The notes beneath the pieces were generated by a model. It was not told the DNA's origin. It did no database searches and worked only from the letters and a program-made list of their open reading frames with translations. DNA of 64,000 nt from Crossaster papposus. Lineage: Eukaryota; Echinodermata; Asteroidea; Velatida; Solasteridae. Below, in pieces: positions 53,935 to 63,822 of the stretch. The DNA lies in assembly GCA_037893245.1 (NCBI GenBank), contig JBAIAA010000605.1, positions 1,988,501 through 2,052,500 of the forward strand, in the 5' to 3' direction. Each line of letters opens with the position of its first letter. The first letter of the stretch is position 1. Position numbers and translations under genes: made by a program.

Positions 53935-54690
53935 AGGCTCGATTTTGACAAAATAAATTCAAATTGGTTGGTTATAATGTAAAGAAAACCGCGTTTGATT
54001 TGGTTTCAGTAATCACAGAGAAATGAGCTATTACGTAAAAGTAATTAAAAAACACTTCCATCTAAGTTTGCTCATATTGAGTGATTTAGACAACACCGAC
54101 AAAAACTAATCAATATTCTTTCAAAGATAACGTTTATAACCTTTTTTTTGTTTTCTTTTTACTTTTATTCTAAATAATATCCCAGGTGTTTACCAAGTTC
54201 AACATAATATTGCACATAAAAGTTATCAAGATAATTGTTCACATTTAAAACTTGATAAAGGATAAAGTTTGCTATCGCCAATTTGCACAATAATAAATCT
54301 GTTATCACAATTTAAAACAAAATTCAACCATCTTATTCATTTTCTGAAGAGACTATAATTCGTAATCTCTCTCCTTACAATGAGTTGTAATGTTTTGTTC
54401 ATGGTTGTTATGAATGTCACGATCGATTATTACTCGGTACTCTAATGATATGAAGAAATGCATTTATCAAAGTATTAAACAGTGCTGGCTAATTGAAAAG
54501 TGAAAGAGTAAGTTACCACCTGCACAAAGGAAAATCTGTGTAAATTAATAACACAAACTTGGATGGAAAGGTTCTTTGACTACTGTTACGTAATAGCTTA
54601 TTTCTCTGAATTACTGAACTGAATCAAGCGCGGTTTTCTTTAAATTGTAGCCAACTAATTCGACTTTATTTTGGCGTTTAAATTGTTCTA
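53935..54690. mobile_element. Foldback element beside the unidentified ORF
   Basis: AAAACCGCGTTTGATTTGG, AGAGAAATGAGCTATTACGT and ACTTCCATCTAAGTTTG at the left are inverted as CCATCC...CTTGGATGG, ACGTAATAGCTTATTTCTCT and GCGCGGTTTTC at the right. The centre is about 350 bp and AT-rich. Confidence 0.7.
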
Positions 54691-55389
54691 TTCTGACATT
54701 TATTTAGAAAGTTACGATCACCTAAGGGTGCGTTGTAATTTTGTTTAGACACACTGTACTTTTGTATGTTACAATATGTGGCTCACAATACAGAAACAGT
54801 CCTCTTGAGACCCTAACATGGGTATGCAAGACTTGAAGGAACATGGCTAGCCATATGACCCTAAAACTGGATGGGCCAATATTAGCAAACATTGTGTTTT
54901 GTAACGAAGATTTTCAATCTCTCATTCAATAACTACATTCATTCCTCTTGGTCTGGTGCAAGGGCGTCAATCGCTTCTGAGAAATGGGGGGGGGGGGGGG
55001 GGGGGGGGGGAACATAATAGACATGGGGCTAACTGTCATAATAGCTCGGAAAATTCCACAGAAAATACCGAGCAGAATTGTCACATTTGCAGGCGCGTGT
55101 GATGTTGCGTAAATAATTGCATGACATAACATGCATAATCGCTGACTCATTGGTCAAGTTTCTGTTACATCACGTACTTATGCACGCAATGTCACATGCG
55201 CATGCAAATTCGACACAGTTCTGCTCGGTATTTTCTGTGCAGCGAGTGTGTCCCACTAAAGATTAAAACATTAAGTAAAAAGCAACATTATTGTACGTTT
55301 GGCCCAGTTCTGTCGTAAAGGAGCATTATGAAGGTTTTTACTGAAATTACATGTAGTGTATGTTTACATTTTTGTGTGTTTTCAACAGT

Positions 55390-55443
55390 CTTCAGGTGGC
55401 AACACTGACGGTGGAGTCCTGTCTAGAATCAGGAGGTACTGAC
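55390..55443 (+). CDS. Exon-like segment ending in a stop codon
   Basis: The acceptor is tgttttcaacag. Phase 0 reads SSGGNTDGGVLSRIRRY, then TGA. It would be in frame with the segment 48378-48434 (also phase 0). A different frame is open to 55479. No homology was recognised. Confidence 0.2.
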
Positions 55444-55639
55444 TCAATCAAGAAGAGACTTGAGAAGGGCAGCGTCTAACACCAGGGATGACGCTTTCTT
55501 AGTCTGCAGTATTCTGTAGAGCGGATGGTTGCTGAATTGTTGACATTATTAGGCCAAAATCGCCCGTCAAATAATAGACGCACTCCCAAAATAATGGACA
55601 CAAATCGACCTGAGCCAAATTATCACAAGAGGGTAAACA

Positions 55640-55708
55640 AACGTGAGATACCACTTGTATGTGTGAACCTGTGGTAAAGAATTTGCTCGGCAATGCGGTC
55701 TATGAAAC
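55640..55708 (+). pseudogene. Decayed zinc finger upstream of the array
   Basis: In frame with the main ORF, CGKEFARQCGL is followed by TGA at 55703, then a linker with small deletions. It shows that the array once extended further 5' and that the present ATG at 55709 lies in a mutated finger linker. Confidence 0.65.
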
Positions 55709-57190
55709 ATGAGGGGATTCCAACTAGTGAGAAACTTTGTTTGTTCAACGTGTGGTAAAGCTTTTCCTCGGCAAAGTAATCTACTGAGACACAAGAGGGT
55801 TCACACTGGTGAGAAACCATTCGTTTGTGTGACTTGTGGTAAAACCTTTACTCAGCAAAGTGGTCTACAAACTCATGAGAGGATTCACACTGGTGAGAAA
55901 CCATTCGATTGTGTGACCTGTGGTAAAACCTTTACTGTGCAAAGTGGTCTACAAAAGCATGAGAGGATTCACACTGGTGAGAAACCATTCGTTTGTGTGA
56001 CCTGCGATAAAGCCTTTACTCAGCAAAGTAGTCTACTCCAACATAAGAGAATTCACAGTGGTGAGAAACCATTTGTTTGTGCATTGTGTGGTAAAGCATT
56101 TACTCGGCAAGATAATCTACTGAGACACAAGAGGGTTCACACTGGTGAGAAACCATTCGTTTGTGTGACTTGTGGTAAAACCTTTACTCAGCAAAGTGGT
56201 CTACAAACTCATGAGAGGATTCACACTGGTGAGAAACCATTCGATTGTGTGACCTGTGGTAAAACCTTTACTGAGCAAAGTGGTCTACAAAAGCATGAGA
56301 GGATTCACACTGGTGAGAAACCATTCGATTGTGTGACCTGTGGCAAAGCCTTTGCTTGGCAAAGTAATTTACTCCAACATGAGAGGATTCACACTGGTGA
56401 GAAACCATTTGTTTGTTCAACTTGTGGTAAGGCCTTCTCTCATCAAAGTAGTCTACGCAAACATGACAGAATTCACACTGGTAATTATAGGAAACCATTC
56501 GTTTGTGTGACCTGTGGTAAAAGCTTTACTGATCAAAGTGGTCTACAAAACCATGAGAGGATTCACACTGGTGAGAAACCATTCGTTTGTGTGACCTGTG
56601 GTAAAAGCTTTACTCATCAAAGTGGTCTACAAAAGCATGAGAGGATTCACACTGGTGAGAAACCATTTGATTGTGTGACCTGTGGCAAAGCCTTTGCTTG
56701 GCAAGGTAATTTACTCCAACATGAGAGGATTCACACTGGTGAGAAACCATTCTTTTGTTCAAGTTGTGGTAAGGCCTTCTCTCATCAAAGTAGTCTACGC
56801 AAACATGACAGAATTCACACTGGTAATGGGAAACCATTCGTTTGTGTGACCTGTGGTAAAACCTTTACTCAGCAAAGTGGTCTACAAACTCATGAGAGGA
56901 TTCACACTGGTGAGAAACCATTCGTTTGTGTGACCTGTGGTAAAACCTTTACTGAGCAAAGTGGTCTACAAAAGCATGAGAGGATTCACACTGGTGAGAA
57001 ACCATTCGATTGTGTGACCTGTGGCAAAGCCTTTGCTTGGCAAAGTAATTTACTCCAACATGAGAGGATTCACACTGGTGAGAAACCATTTGTTTGTACA
57101 ACCTGTGGCAAAGCCTTTACTCACCCAAGTAGTCTGCATCAACATAAGAGGCTTCGCACATGTCAAAAACCATTAGTTTGTGCAACCTGA
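55709..57190 (+). CDS. C2H2 zinc-finger protein, 16 intact fingers plus one degenerate
   Basis: An uninterrupted 493-codon frame made almost entirely of Kruppel-type fingers: C-x2-C-x12-H-x3-H, with HTGEKP linkers every 28 residues. The linkers after fingers 9 and 13 are altered (TGNYRKP and TGNGKP). Finger 17 lost its last histidine (HKRLR). Fingers 6-9, 10-13 and 14-16 repeat the same order (QSGLQ, QSGLQ, QSNLL, QSSLR types), showing block duplication. Such proteins are normally nuclear DNA-binding factors. No KRAB, SCAN, BTB or ZAD domain is seen, and no convincing first exon. The ATG lies in a decayed finger linker, so the true start may be elsewhere. The stop is TGA at 57188-57190. Confidence 0.82.
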   Translation: MRGFQLVRNFVCSTCGKAFPRQSNLLRHKRVHTGEKPFVCVTCGKTFTQQSGLQTHERIHTGEKPFDCVTCGKTFTVQSGLQKHERIHTGEKPFVCVTCDKAFTQQSSLLQHKRIHSGEKPFVCALCGKAFTRQDNLLRHKRVHTGEKPFVCVTCGKTFTQQSGLQTHERIHTGEKPFDCVTCGKTFTEQSGLQKHERIHTGEKPFDCVTCGKAFAWQSNLLQHERIHTGEKPFVCSTCGKAFSHQSSLRKHDRIHTGNYRKPFVCVTCGKSFTDQSGLQNHERIHTGEKPFVCVTCGKSFTHQSGLQKHERIHTGEKPFDCVTCGKAFAWQGNLLQHERIHTGEKPFFCSSCGKAFSHQSSLRKHDRIHTGNGKPFVCVTCGKTFTQQSGLQTHERIHTGEKPFVCVTCGKTFTEQSGLQKHERIHTGEKPFDCVTCGKAFAWQSNLLQHERIHTGEKPFVCTTCGKAFTHPSSLHQHKRLRTCQKPLVCAT

Positions 57191-57530
57191 CAAAATGTCA
57201 GAATTCACACTGGTAATTATAAGTAACCATTCGTTTGTGTGACCTGTAGTAAAGCCTTTGCTCAGCAAAGTGGTCTATAAATCTATGAGAGGATTCACAC
57301 TGGTGAGAAACCATTCATGTGTGTACCCTGTGGTAAAGCCAGTTGTCTACAGAACAAAGTGGTCTACAAAACCATGAGAGGGTTCACACTAGAGAATCCC
57401 TTCGTTTGTGCAACCTGTGGTAATGAAGCCTTTACTCCGTGTCAACATCAGTTTGTTAAGACTGGTATACCCTTTCCTTATCAAAGTTCATGTAGTCCGA
57501 CTAAACAACCCTTTTCTCGAGAGGTTACAC
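57191..57530 (+). pseudogene. Decayed zinc fingers downstream of the array
   Basis: Finger remnants in shifting frames: GACCTGTAGTAAAGCCTTTG, GAGGATTCACACTGGTGAG, TGTGGTAAAGCC and GCAACCTGTGGTAATGAAGC. They continue the array after its stop but are broken by frameshifts and stops. Confidence 0.75.
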
Positions 57531-57532
57531 AC

Positions 57533-58764
57533 TAGTCCAGGCAAAATACATAATTTTGTTTTGTTGACCTCAAACAAATTGCAACAAATTGTTTTTCACC
57601 ACAGTGCACTTCTATAAGGTCCCTAGAATTACATACTAAAAGTCTACAAAAATCCAAGTGGTGGAAATATGTCTAATTTGCATAAATCGTTAATCCCTGC
57701 CGTGTAATATGTTTATTCCCATATTAGGGTATATATTTTATTGTTATTTTTTGAAAAGTTTATTTTTGCGATTATACTTTAACATCCTTACTTCAATAAC
57801 ATTTTCTAAATCATGTAAGTGACTAAATAATTATGAAAATATAGTAATGATCCAAAATGACTACAATTATACCCTATCATTTGCACGCATTTACCGTGTC
57901 TCCAGATATCATCAAGTAGTCAGTATTGACGTGCTTTAAATTAACCAAGTTCTTTACTGGCACAGTTATCCTATTAAAACCTTATGGAAAATCATATGAA
58001 CAATGATAAAATTGTGATATTTAGCCCAGCAAACGAAAACTAGGAAAAAATGATGTGTCCCTAAATTGGGCTAACAAGTAGGTGAAGGGTTGCCTAAGGT
58101 GAGAGACGCGAACAAGTTCAAGGAAACCCTCCAAAATTGAAGATTGTTGTTGCTAACAATAATCCTATCTACGTTAAAATGTATTTTGGAGATTTCCTTG
58201 AACTTTTTCAAGTCTTCCATGTTAGGCAACCCTTTAACTACTTTTTAGCCCAGTTTATAGACACACCATTTTTCCCCAGTTTTTGTTTGCTGGGCTAAAT
58301 ATCACAATGTTATTATTGTTCATATGATTTTTCATAAGGTTTTAATATGATAACTGTGCCAGTAAGCAACTTGGTAAATTTGAAGCTCACCAATACTGAC
58401 TACTTGATGATATCTGGAGACAGTGTAAGTGCGCACATTTATAGGGTCACAAAGTTGTCATTTTGGATAATTACTATGTTCTCATAATTATTCAGTCACT
58501 TATATGCATGTTATTGAAGTAAGGATGTAAGTAGAATCACTAAACTAAACTTTTCAAAAAATAAAAATAAAATATATACCCAAAAATGGGAATAAACATA
58601 TTACACGGCAGGGATTAACGATTTATGCAAATTAGACATATTTCCACCACTTGGATTTTTGTAGATTTTTAGTATGTAATTCTAGGGACCTTATAGAAGT
58701 GCACTGTGGTAAAAAACAATTTGTTGCAATTTGTTTGAGGTCAAAACTTATTTTTCCTGGACTA
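57533..58764. mobile_element. 1.2-kb palindrome inserted in zinc-finger remnants
   Basis: Arms of about 600 bp (57533-58139 and about 58180-58764) with a hinge of about 40 bp. The outer ends read TAGTCCAGGCAAAATA and TTTTTCCTGGACTA. Inner examples: AACCTTATGGAAAATCATAT with ATATGATTTTTCATAAGGTT, and TTACACGGCAGGGATTAACG on the right arm matching the left. No ORF of note. Confidence 0.85.
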
Positions 58765-58779
58765 CACTGGGCAGTCTGT

Positions 58780-58870
58780 GGTGTAACACTGTGAAGAAAA
58801 CATTTATTCGTCCAATCTGCGGTAAAGTTTTTACTCAAAGTAGTCTAAGCACACATCAAGAGATAATTCA
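58780..58870 (+). pseudogene. Zinc-finger remnant beyond the palindrome
   Basis: TTTATTCGTCCAATCTGCGG then TAAAGTTTTTACTCAAAGTAG reads FIRPICGKVFTQSSLSTHQ, a Kruppel finger lacking a complete first half. It matches the type of fingers left of the palindrome. Confidence 0.7.
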
Positions 58871-59439
58871 AACTACATGTATCTATGTAAGTTCATGAAG
58901 ATAGTGTCTTAATTCTATTTTATATTCTTACCATCTTGTCCACTGTCTATATTGAGACATACAAAGGACTAGCATGAGTTTCCAGTTGTAAGTGTTGAGA
59001 TAAAAGTGATGCTGAAAGGTGATTATCAAATATTAGTCTTTTGTGATTTTGTGTGTGTATCAAAAGGCTGGAGAACATGTTGAGGGGTTGTTTATTGTTT
59101 AATACACCACCATTTTACAAAGGCACATTATGTAGACAGTACAAAATGACAAAAGTAAATTTGTAAACAGAAATTACAAAAACGGTTAAGGTCATAATGT
59201 AAATGGGGGGGGGGGGGGGGGGAGGCAACGCTCTCCAACCACAAGTTTGTACCGAGAAGAATTTTGGAAATAAAACTGGGAAAAGAAACTCTAAAGATAC
59301 ACCCTAAAGTAATAGAACAAACAACAAAAATGAAGCATGCCCCCCCCCCCTCCTTCCCACCTAAAATTACAACAAAACCAAAATGATAATACAAACCTGG
59401 AGATATGAGTTGTAAATTGCCATTAGCGTACCAGATGAA
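58871..59439. other. Spacer between zinc-finger remnant and retrotransposon
   Basis: AT-rich sequence with a G tract near 59205-59222 and a C tract near 59340. No gene was recognised. Confidence 0.5.
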
Positions 59440-59579
59440 ATAATAACGGAAATGGTGATTTATTGTTTGAGCTGCATACATATTCTGTGTTATGTACTTG
59501 TTTATTCAAGTGTGGGTTCTGAAGCAATGGCGGTCCACGTTGATACATGTACGGGAGCCTTAAAGTGCCATATGTGACA
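59440..59579 (-). repeat. Probable 3' LTR (outer end uncertain)
   Basis: On the minus strand a purine tract AAAAAAAGGGAGA is followed by TGTCACATATGGCAC, the expected start of an LTR, with AATAAA hexamers at about 59506 and 59464. The 5' LTR lies beyond the window, so the far boundary cannot be set. Confidence 0.45.
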
Positions 59580-59594
59580 TCTCCCTTTTTTTAA
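59580..59594 (-). other. Polypurine tract of the retrotransposon
   Basis: The minus strand reads TTAAAAAAAGGGAGA directly before the putative LTR TG. It would prime plus-strand synthesis. Confidence 0.5.
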
Positions 59595-59877
59595 TACAAA
59601 GAGTTGTGAACTGTAAAACTTTAAGTGTCCAGCTAATGTATATTAGAATGTCTTCTAAACTCTAGCAAAGGAATGAAAGGCAAAGGCTAAAGTTCAAACA
59701 AAGTTCAATGTGCGAGTTTGAAATAAAATCAGGCACTTGTAAAGGAAATTAACTTTGTGTGACTGAGTTGCACATGTGAACTGTTTTGTCGTCTAACTAA
59801 ACTTAAAGATAAGACTGACTTTAGTATAAGCAGAAGTAGTTCGCCTATGAGAGGTTTATTACGTTAGAGTGTTCAGT

Positions 59878-62800
59878 TTATAAGTCCATGTGGATGGGTG
59901 GCTTGACGATGCGTCCACTTCTGGTGATGTAGGGCGGCTTTGCGGGGTTAACACCTTGGTTTGCTGGTTCTGGCTTCACGACAGGTTTTGAGGTCTGACG
60001 AGGGGTGGTTGTCTCAGGCATTAACGGAGGGTCTGGGTCTGGGTCTGGGACAACTGCTGGTAGGGGATGCTTGTTGGCCACGTGGGTGGAGAGACGAAGG
60101 TGTCGTCGATTGCGCCGGTATTTGCGGCTGCCATACTCAACTATGTATGACCTTGGCGCTTCATGGCGATCTACTACAGTGGCAGGAACCCACTGCTTAG
60201 CACCTGGAAATGGTGCCATCCTCACCGGGTCTCCGGACTTCAGTGGCGGCAGGTCGTGTCCTTTCTTGTTGAAGTAGTGTTGCTGTCTACCCTTGTCTTG
60301 GTCGAGCCGCTGTTTTATGTCGGACGTCTTATGCACCCTGGGACGAAGCAAAGTTCGTGCTACAGGTAGCTTGTTTCGAGGTCTGCGACTCATAAGCAGC
60401 TGAGCGGGTGATAGGTCACAGCTTGCGAGTGGGGTTGTGCGATAGTCAAGCATCGCGAGGTGTTTATCCTGACATTTTTTCCACAAGCGTTTCACTGTCT
60501 GAACGGCACGCTCGGCTTCGCCGTTAGATTGAGGGTGATGAGGAGAGGAGGTGACATGAATGATCTGGTAGTCATTGCAGAAGACGTTGAACTCGTTGGA
60601 TGAGTATTGTGGACCGTTGTCAGATCGCAGCTTCTCAGGGATGCCGTGACGGCTAAACTGTGACTTCAGTGCATCAATTACTGTTGCGCTGGTTGTGTCT
60701 GTGAGCCTGTCTACTTCAATGAATTTTGAGAAGTAGTCGATGGTCAGGAGGTACTGCTGGCTTTCGAACTGAAATATGTCAGATCCCAGCTCGATCCAAG
60801 GAAGATCAGGTACCTTTATGGGTTTAAGCGTCTCTGGAGGCTGCCGGTTCTGATGTGTATTGCAGGTTCCGCAATCCTCGACCAGTTCCTCAATTTGTTG
60901 TGTCATTCCGGGCCAGTACAAGGCTTCTCGTGCTCTCTGCTTGCACTTGACGATGCCCAAGTGCGATTCATGGATCAGGGCGAGCATATCACGCCTCATG
61001 CTTGGTGGCACGACAATCCTCATGCCCTTGTAGACGATACCGTCGCAAATTGCAAGCTCATCTCTGGTGTTCCAGTACTCACGTACGGCATGTGGTGTCT
61101 CCTGTTTGGTATCGGGCCATCCTTTCAGGATCACTGCATGGAGCTCATTCAGCTCGTCTGCTGTTTGCTTCTGAAACTCGATGTAGCGTGTTGGTGTGAC
61201 AGAGATGTAGTCTACCATGTTGATGATAACTGGCTCGATGTCAGGTTCTGTGTCAGGTAGGTTAGCTCTGCTGAGCAGGTCTCCGATCGGGATCTCCTTG
61301 CCAGGCTTGTAGGTGACGTTCAAGTCATATGGCTGAAGTCTAAGGAGCATAGACTGCAATCTCATGGGAGCTGACAGGAGGGGTTTGGAGAAGATTGCTT
61401 GCAGTGGTTTATGATCACTCTCAACAGTTACGGCTTTCCCGAAGACGTAGTGATGAAATTTTCTGCAGGAATGGACAATTGCAAGCATCTCCTTCTCTAT
61501 CTGTGCGTATCTCATTTCTGTAGGTGTCATCGCTCTGGAAGTGTAGGCTATAGGCTTGCCTTCTTGGAGTAGAACTCCACCAAGAGCGTAGCTACTAGCA
61601 TCACACTGTATGGTTGTCTCTTTGCGGACATCATAGTATGCCAGAACTGGAGCCTCGCTACAAAGCTTTTTAAGCTTGGTAAAGCTTTGCTGCTGCGGCT
61701 TGTCCCAGTGAAATGTCACTTCTTTCTTCATCATTTGGCGAAGCGGCTGGTCGACCTCACTGAGATCTGGAATGAACTTCGCCAAGTACTGGATAAAGCC
61801 AAGAAATCTGCGGACACCATCCTTTGTCTTTGGCTCAGGCATCTCTCTCATCGCTTTGACCTTGTCAGGATCTGGCTTCAATCCACTGTCAGTGATGAGA
61901 TGACCAACGTACTTGACTTGTGTTTGTTTGACGTGGCATTTATCGAAGTTGAGCTTCAAATTCCACTGAGTAGCTCTGGTTACAACTGCCTTCATGACCT
62001 CATCGTGGTGTTTCGGATTCTTGCCTGCAATCAGGATATCATCCATTATGGCGCGTGCTCCATCTATACCCTCTAGCATCGTGTCCATGACACGTTGGAA
62101 GATTTCAGGTGCACTTTTTATGCCAAAAGGAAGACGTAGCCATCTGAAACGCCCGATTGGTGTGTTGAACGTTGTGAGGAGGCTTGATTCATAATCCAGC
62201 TCAATCTGCAGGAACCCGGACTTGGCGTCTATGACGGAGAAAATCTTGGCATCTTGCAAGGATGCCACGACTCCTTCGACTGATGGGATTGGGTAGTGTT
62301 CACGACGTATTGCCTTGTTGAGGTCCTTTGGGTCGGAACAGATTCTCACCTTCCCATTCTTTACCACGACAACCATTGAGCTCACCCAGTCTGTGGGTTC
62401 GGTGACTTTCATAATGTGGTTGTCACGCTCCATTTCATGTAGCTTGTTGACTATCTTCGGCATGAGAGCCTGTGGTTGACGTCTGGGGCCATGTACTACT
62501 GGCTTTGCGGATGGATCTATCTTCAAGGAATATTTTCCTGGTAGGGTACCGGTGGTCATCTTTAGCTCAGGGTACTGCTCGAGCCCATAGACTCTGTCTA
62601 TGAGTCTAAGTTGCTTGCTGGCATCTCCGCTGAGGAGTAGTGGCTTTTGATCAGCCTGTACTATGTAGTATGGCACATCAATGCACACATTTTTGTGGCA
62701 TGTAGGCAACGTGATGCGCCCTTCTACCTTCAGCTTGTTGCTTGAGTAGGACTCAAACTTGTGGCCACTTGGGCACAGCTCTTTGGTGTCCCCGAGTGTT

Positions 62801-63822
62801 TGGTAGATGTGGAGAGGCATTATGGATTGCGCTGCTCCAGTGTCAATCTGCACCTCGACCCGTTTGTTGTTGATCCAAACTTTCTCATACCATTCGCTTG
62901 ACGCAGACTTGTCCTCCAATGCACTGACAAGATGGGTATATTCTTCTTCTGAAGAAAAGTCATCACTTTCAGATGTGCCTGGGGCTGTGGCATTTTCCAT
63001 CCTGTGTGCTTCAAGTCGTTTTCTGCACACCGATGCAAAATGATTTGGCCTTTTGCAGAAATCGCATGTTTGGTTCTTTGCGGGACACTTCTTGTGGTCT
63101 GCCTCATACCCGCATTTTGGGCACTTTTTCACAGTGCTCGGTTTTAGCTCAGCTCTGCTGAACTTTCTCGGGTTGAAACTGCCTCCTTGATGGTGTGGCT
63201 TGTGCTGGGGGTGTGACTTGGTGCGACTGGTTTTTTGGGAGCGATGTGCTGACCTAATGGCATTGACTTTGCGATCTTCGCCTTTGCTGATTTCTTTCAA
63301 GCTCTCTTGAGATGTCTCGTAGTTTTGACCAATTTTGATGGCCACAGCCAGTGTCAGCTCGTCTCCTTTCTCCAGGCATTTCTCTTGGACTGCATGACTG
63401 AATGCGCGGAGAACTACTGCATCTCGAATCATGCGCTCTTCGTCATTGTATCCACAGTCCTTGACTAGCAACCGCAGGTCAGTGACAAAGCTATCAAATT
63501 TCTCCCCTTCAATTTGCTTTCGCCGGTTGAAGTTAATGGTGGCACGGATCTCATTTTTTCTTGGAGCCACATATTTGTCAAACTTGGCATAAACTGCTTC
63601 CAGCTCGTCGCATTCATCTGGTGTGCCCCACTGGAAGGTTGTGTAGATTTCCCTTCCTTTATCTCCAACATAGGTCATTAGGTAGTTGACCCGTTCAACC
63701 TCTGACTTTTGAGCTAGGGGTCCCTTGAATGTGAATGTGCAATGCTGTTTGAATCTCTTCCATTCTTTAGGCAAATCAGGTGCTGACCAGTTCATACCGG
63801 GTTTTTCTGTTGACTTTGACAT
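59878..63822 (-). CDS. Ty3/Gypsy-type retrotransposon gag-pol polyprotein, intact ORF
   Basis: A single 1314-codon frame encodes the whole replication set of an LTR retrotransposon. In order: a gag region (about 1-230), two cysteine knuckles (CPKCGYEADHKKC and CDFCKRPNHFASVC, 234-267), an aspartic protease with DTGA (327-330), reverse transcriptase (about 470-640) with LPFGIKSAPEIFQ and IMDD in place of YMDD (593-596), RNase H from about 735 (CDASSYALGGVLLQEG), an HHCC zinc-binding domain (about 952-987), an integrase core with D near 1014, SDNGPQ near 1067 and E in NGEAERAV near 1103, and a C-terminal domain (about 1200-1250). The RT-RNase H-integrase order is Ty3/Gypsy type. Gag and pol are fused without a frameshift. 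No env ORF follows. All catalytic motifs look intact, so the copy may be young. The start is the first ATG (MSKSTEKPGMNW). Confidence 0.93.
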   Translation of the reverse strand: MSKSTEKPGMNWSAPDLPKEWKRFKQHCTFTFKGPLAQKSEVERVNYLMTYVGDKGREIYTTFQWGTPDECDELEAVYAKFDKYVAPRKNEIRATINFNRRKQIEGEKFDSFVTDLRLLVKDCGYNDEERMIRDAVVLRAFSHAVQEKCLEKGDELTLAVAIKIGQNYETSQESLKEISKGEDRKVNAIRSAHRSQKTSRTKSHPQHKPHHQGGSFNPRKFSRAELKPSTVKKCPKCGYEADHKKCPAKNQTCDFCKRPNHFASVCRKRLEAHRMENATAPGTSESDDFSSEEEYTHLVSALEDKSASSEWYEKVWINNKRVEVQIDTGAAQSIMPLHIYQTLGDTKELCPSGHKFESYSSNKLKVEGRITLPTCHKNVCIDVPYYIVQADQKPLLLSGDASKQLRLIDRVYGLEQYPELKMTTGTLPGKYSLKIDPSAKPVVHGPRRQPQALMPKIVNKLHEMERDNHIMKVTEPTDWVSSMVVVVKNGKVRICSDPKDLNKAIRREHYPIPSVEGVVASLQDAKIFSVIDAKSGFLQIELDYESSLLTTFNTPIGRFRWLRLPFGIKSAPEIFQRVMDTMLEGIDGARAIMDDILIAGKNPKHHDEVMKAVVTRATQWNLKLNFDKCHVKQTQVKYVGHLITDSGLKPDPDKVKAMREMPEPKTKDGVRRFLGFIQYLAKFIPDLSEVDQPLRQMMKKEVTFHWDKPQQQSFTKLKKLCSEAPVLAYYDVRKETTIQCDASSYALGGVLLQEGKPIAYTSRAMTPTEMRYAQIEKEMLAIVHSCRKFHHYVFGKAVTVESDHKPLQAIFSKPLLSAPMRLQSMLLRLQPYDLNVTYKPGKEIPIGDLLSRANLPDTEPDIEPVIINMVDYISVTPTRYIEFQKQTADELNELHAVILKGWPDTKQETPHAVREYWNTRDELAICDGIVYKGMRIVVPPSMRRDMLALIHESHLGIVKCKQRAREALYWPGMTQQIEELVEDCGTCNTHQNRQPPETLKPIKVPDLPWIELGSDIFQFESQQYLLTIDYFSKFIEVDRLTDTTSATVIDALKSQFSRHGIPEKLRSDNGPQYSSNEFNVFCNDYQIIHVTSSPHHPQSNGEAERAVQTVKRLWKKCQDKHLAMLDYRTTPLASCDLSPAQLLMSRRPRNKLPVARTLLRPRVHKTSDIKQRLDQDKGRQQHYFNKKGHDLPPLKSGDPVRMAPFPGAKQWVPATVVDRHEAPRSYIVEYGSRKYRRNRRHLRLSTHVANKHPLPAVVPDPDPDPPLMPETTTPRQTSKPVVKPEPANQGVNPAKPPYITRSGRIVKPPIHMDL

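Larger units (their letters stand above)
41267..55600. other. Repeat-rich interval without a recognised conserved gene
   Basis: Between TAF6L and the zinc-finger ORF I find MITEs, foldbacks, short tandem arrays, poly-G/C tracts and a Penelope fragment, plus weak coding candidates at 47830-47922, 48378-48434, 51621-51773, 53273-53735 and 55390-55443. Spans such as 42500-43600 and 45400-46700 show nothing I can name. Confidence 0.55.

Noticed and set aside
55567-56837. Histidine/cysteine-rich reverse ORFs across the zinc-finger array
   Set aside because: They are antisense shadows of the finger repeats (SHQCESSH pattern is the reverse of HTGEKP-type codons).
59961-63161. Many plus-strand ORFs over the retrotransposon
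   Set aside because: They are shadows of the intact gag-pol frame on the minus strand.
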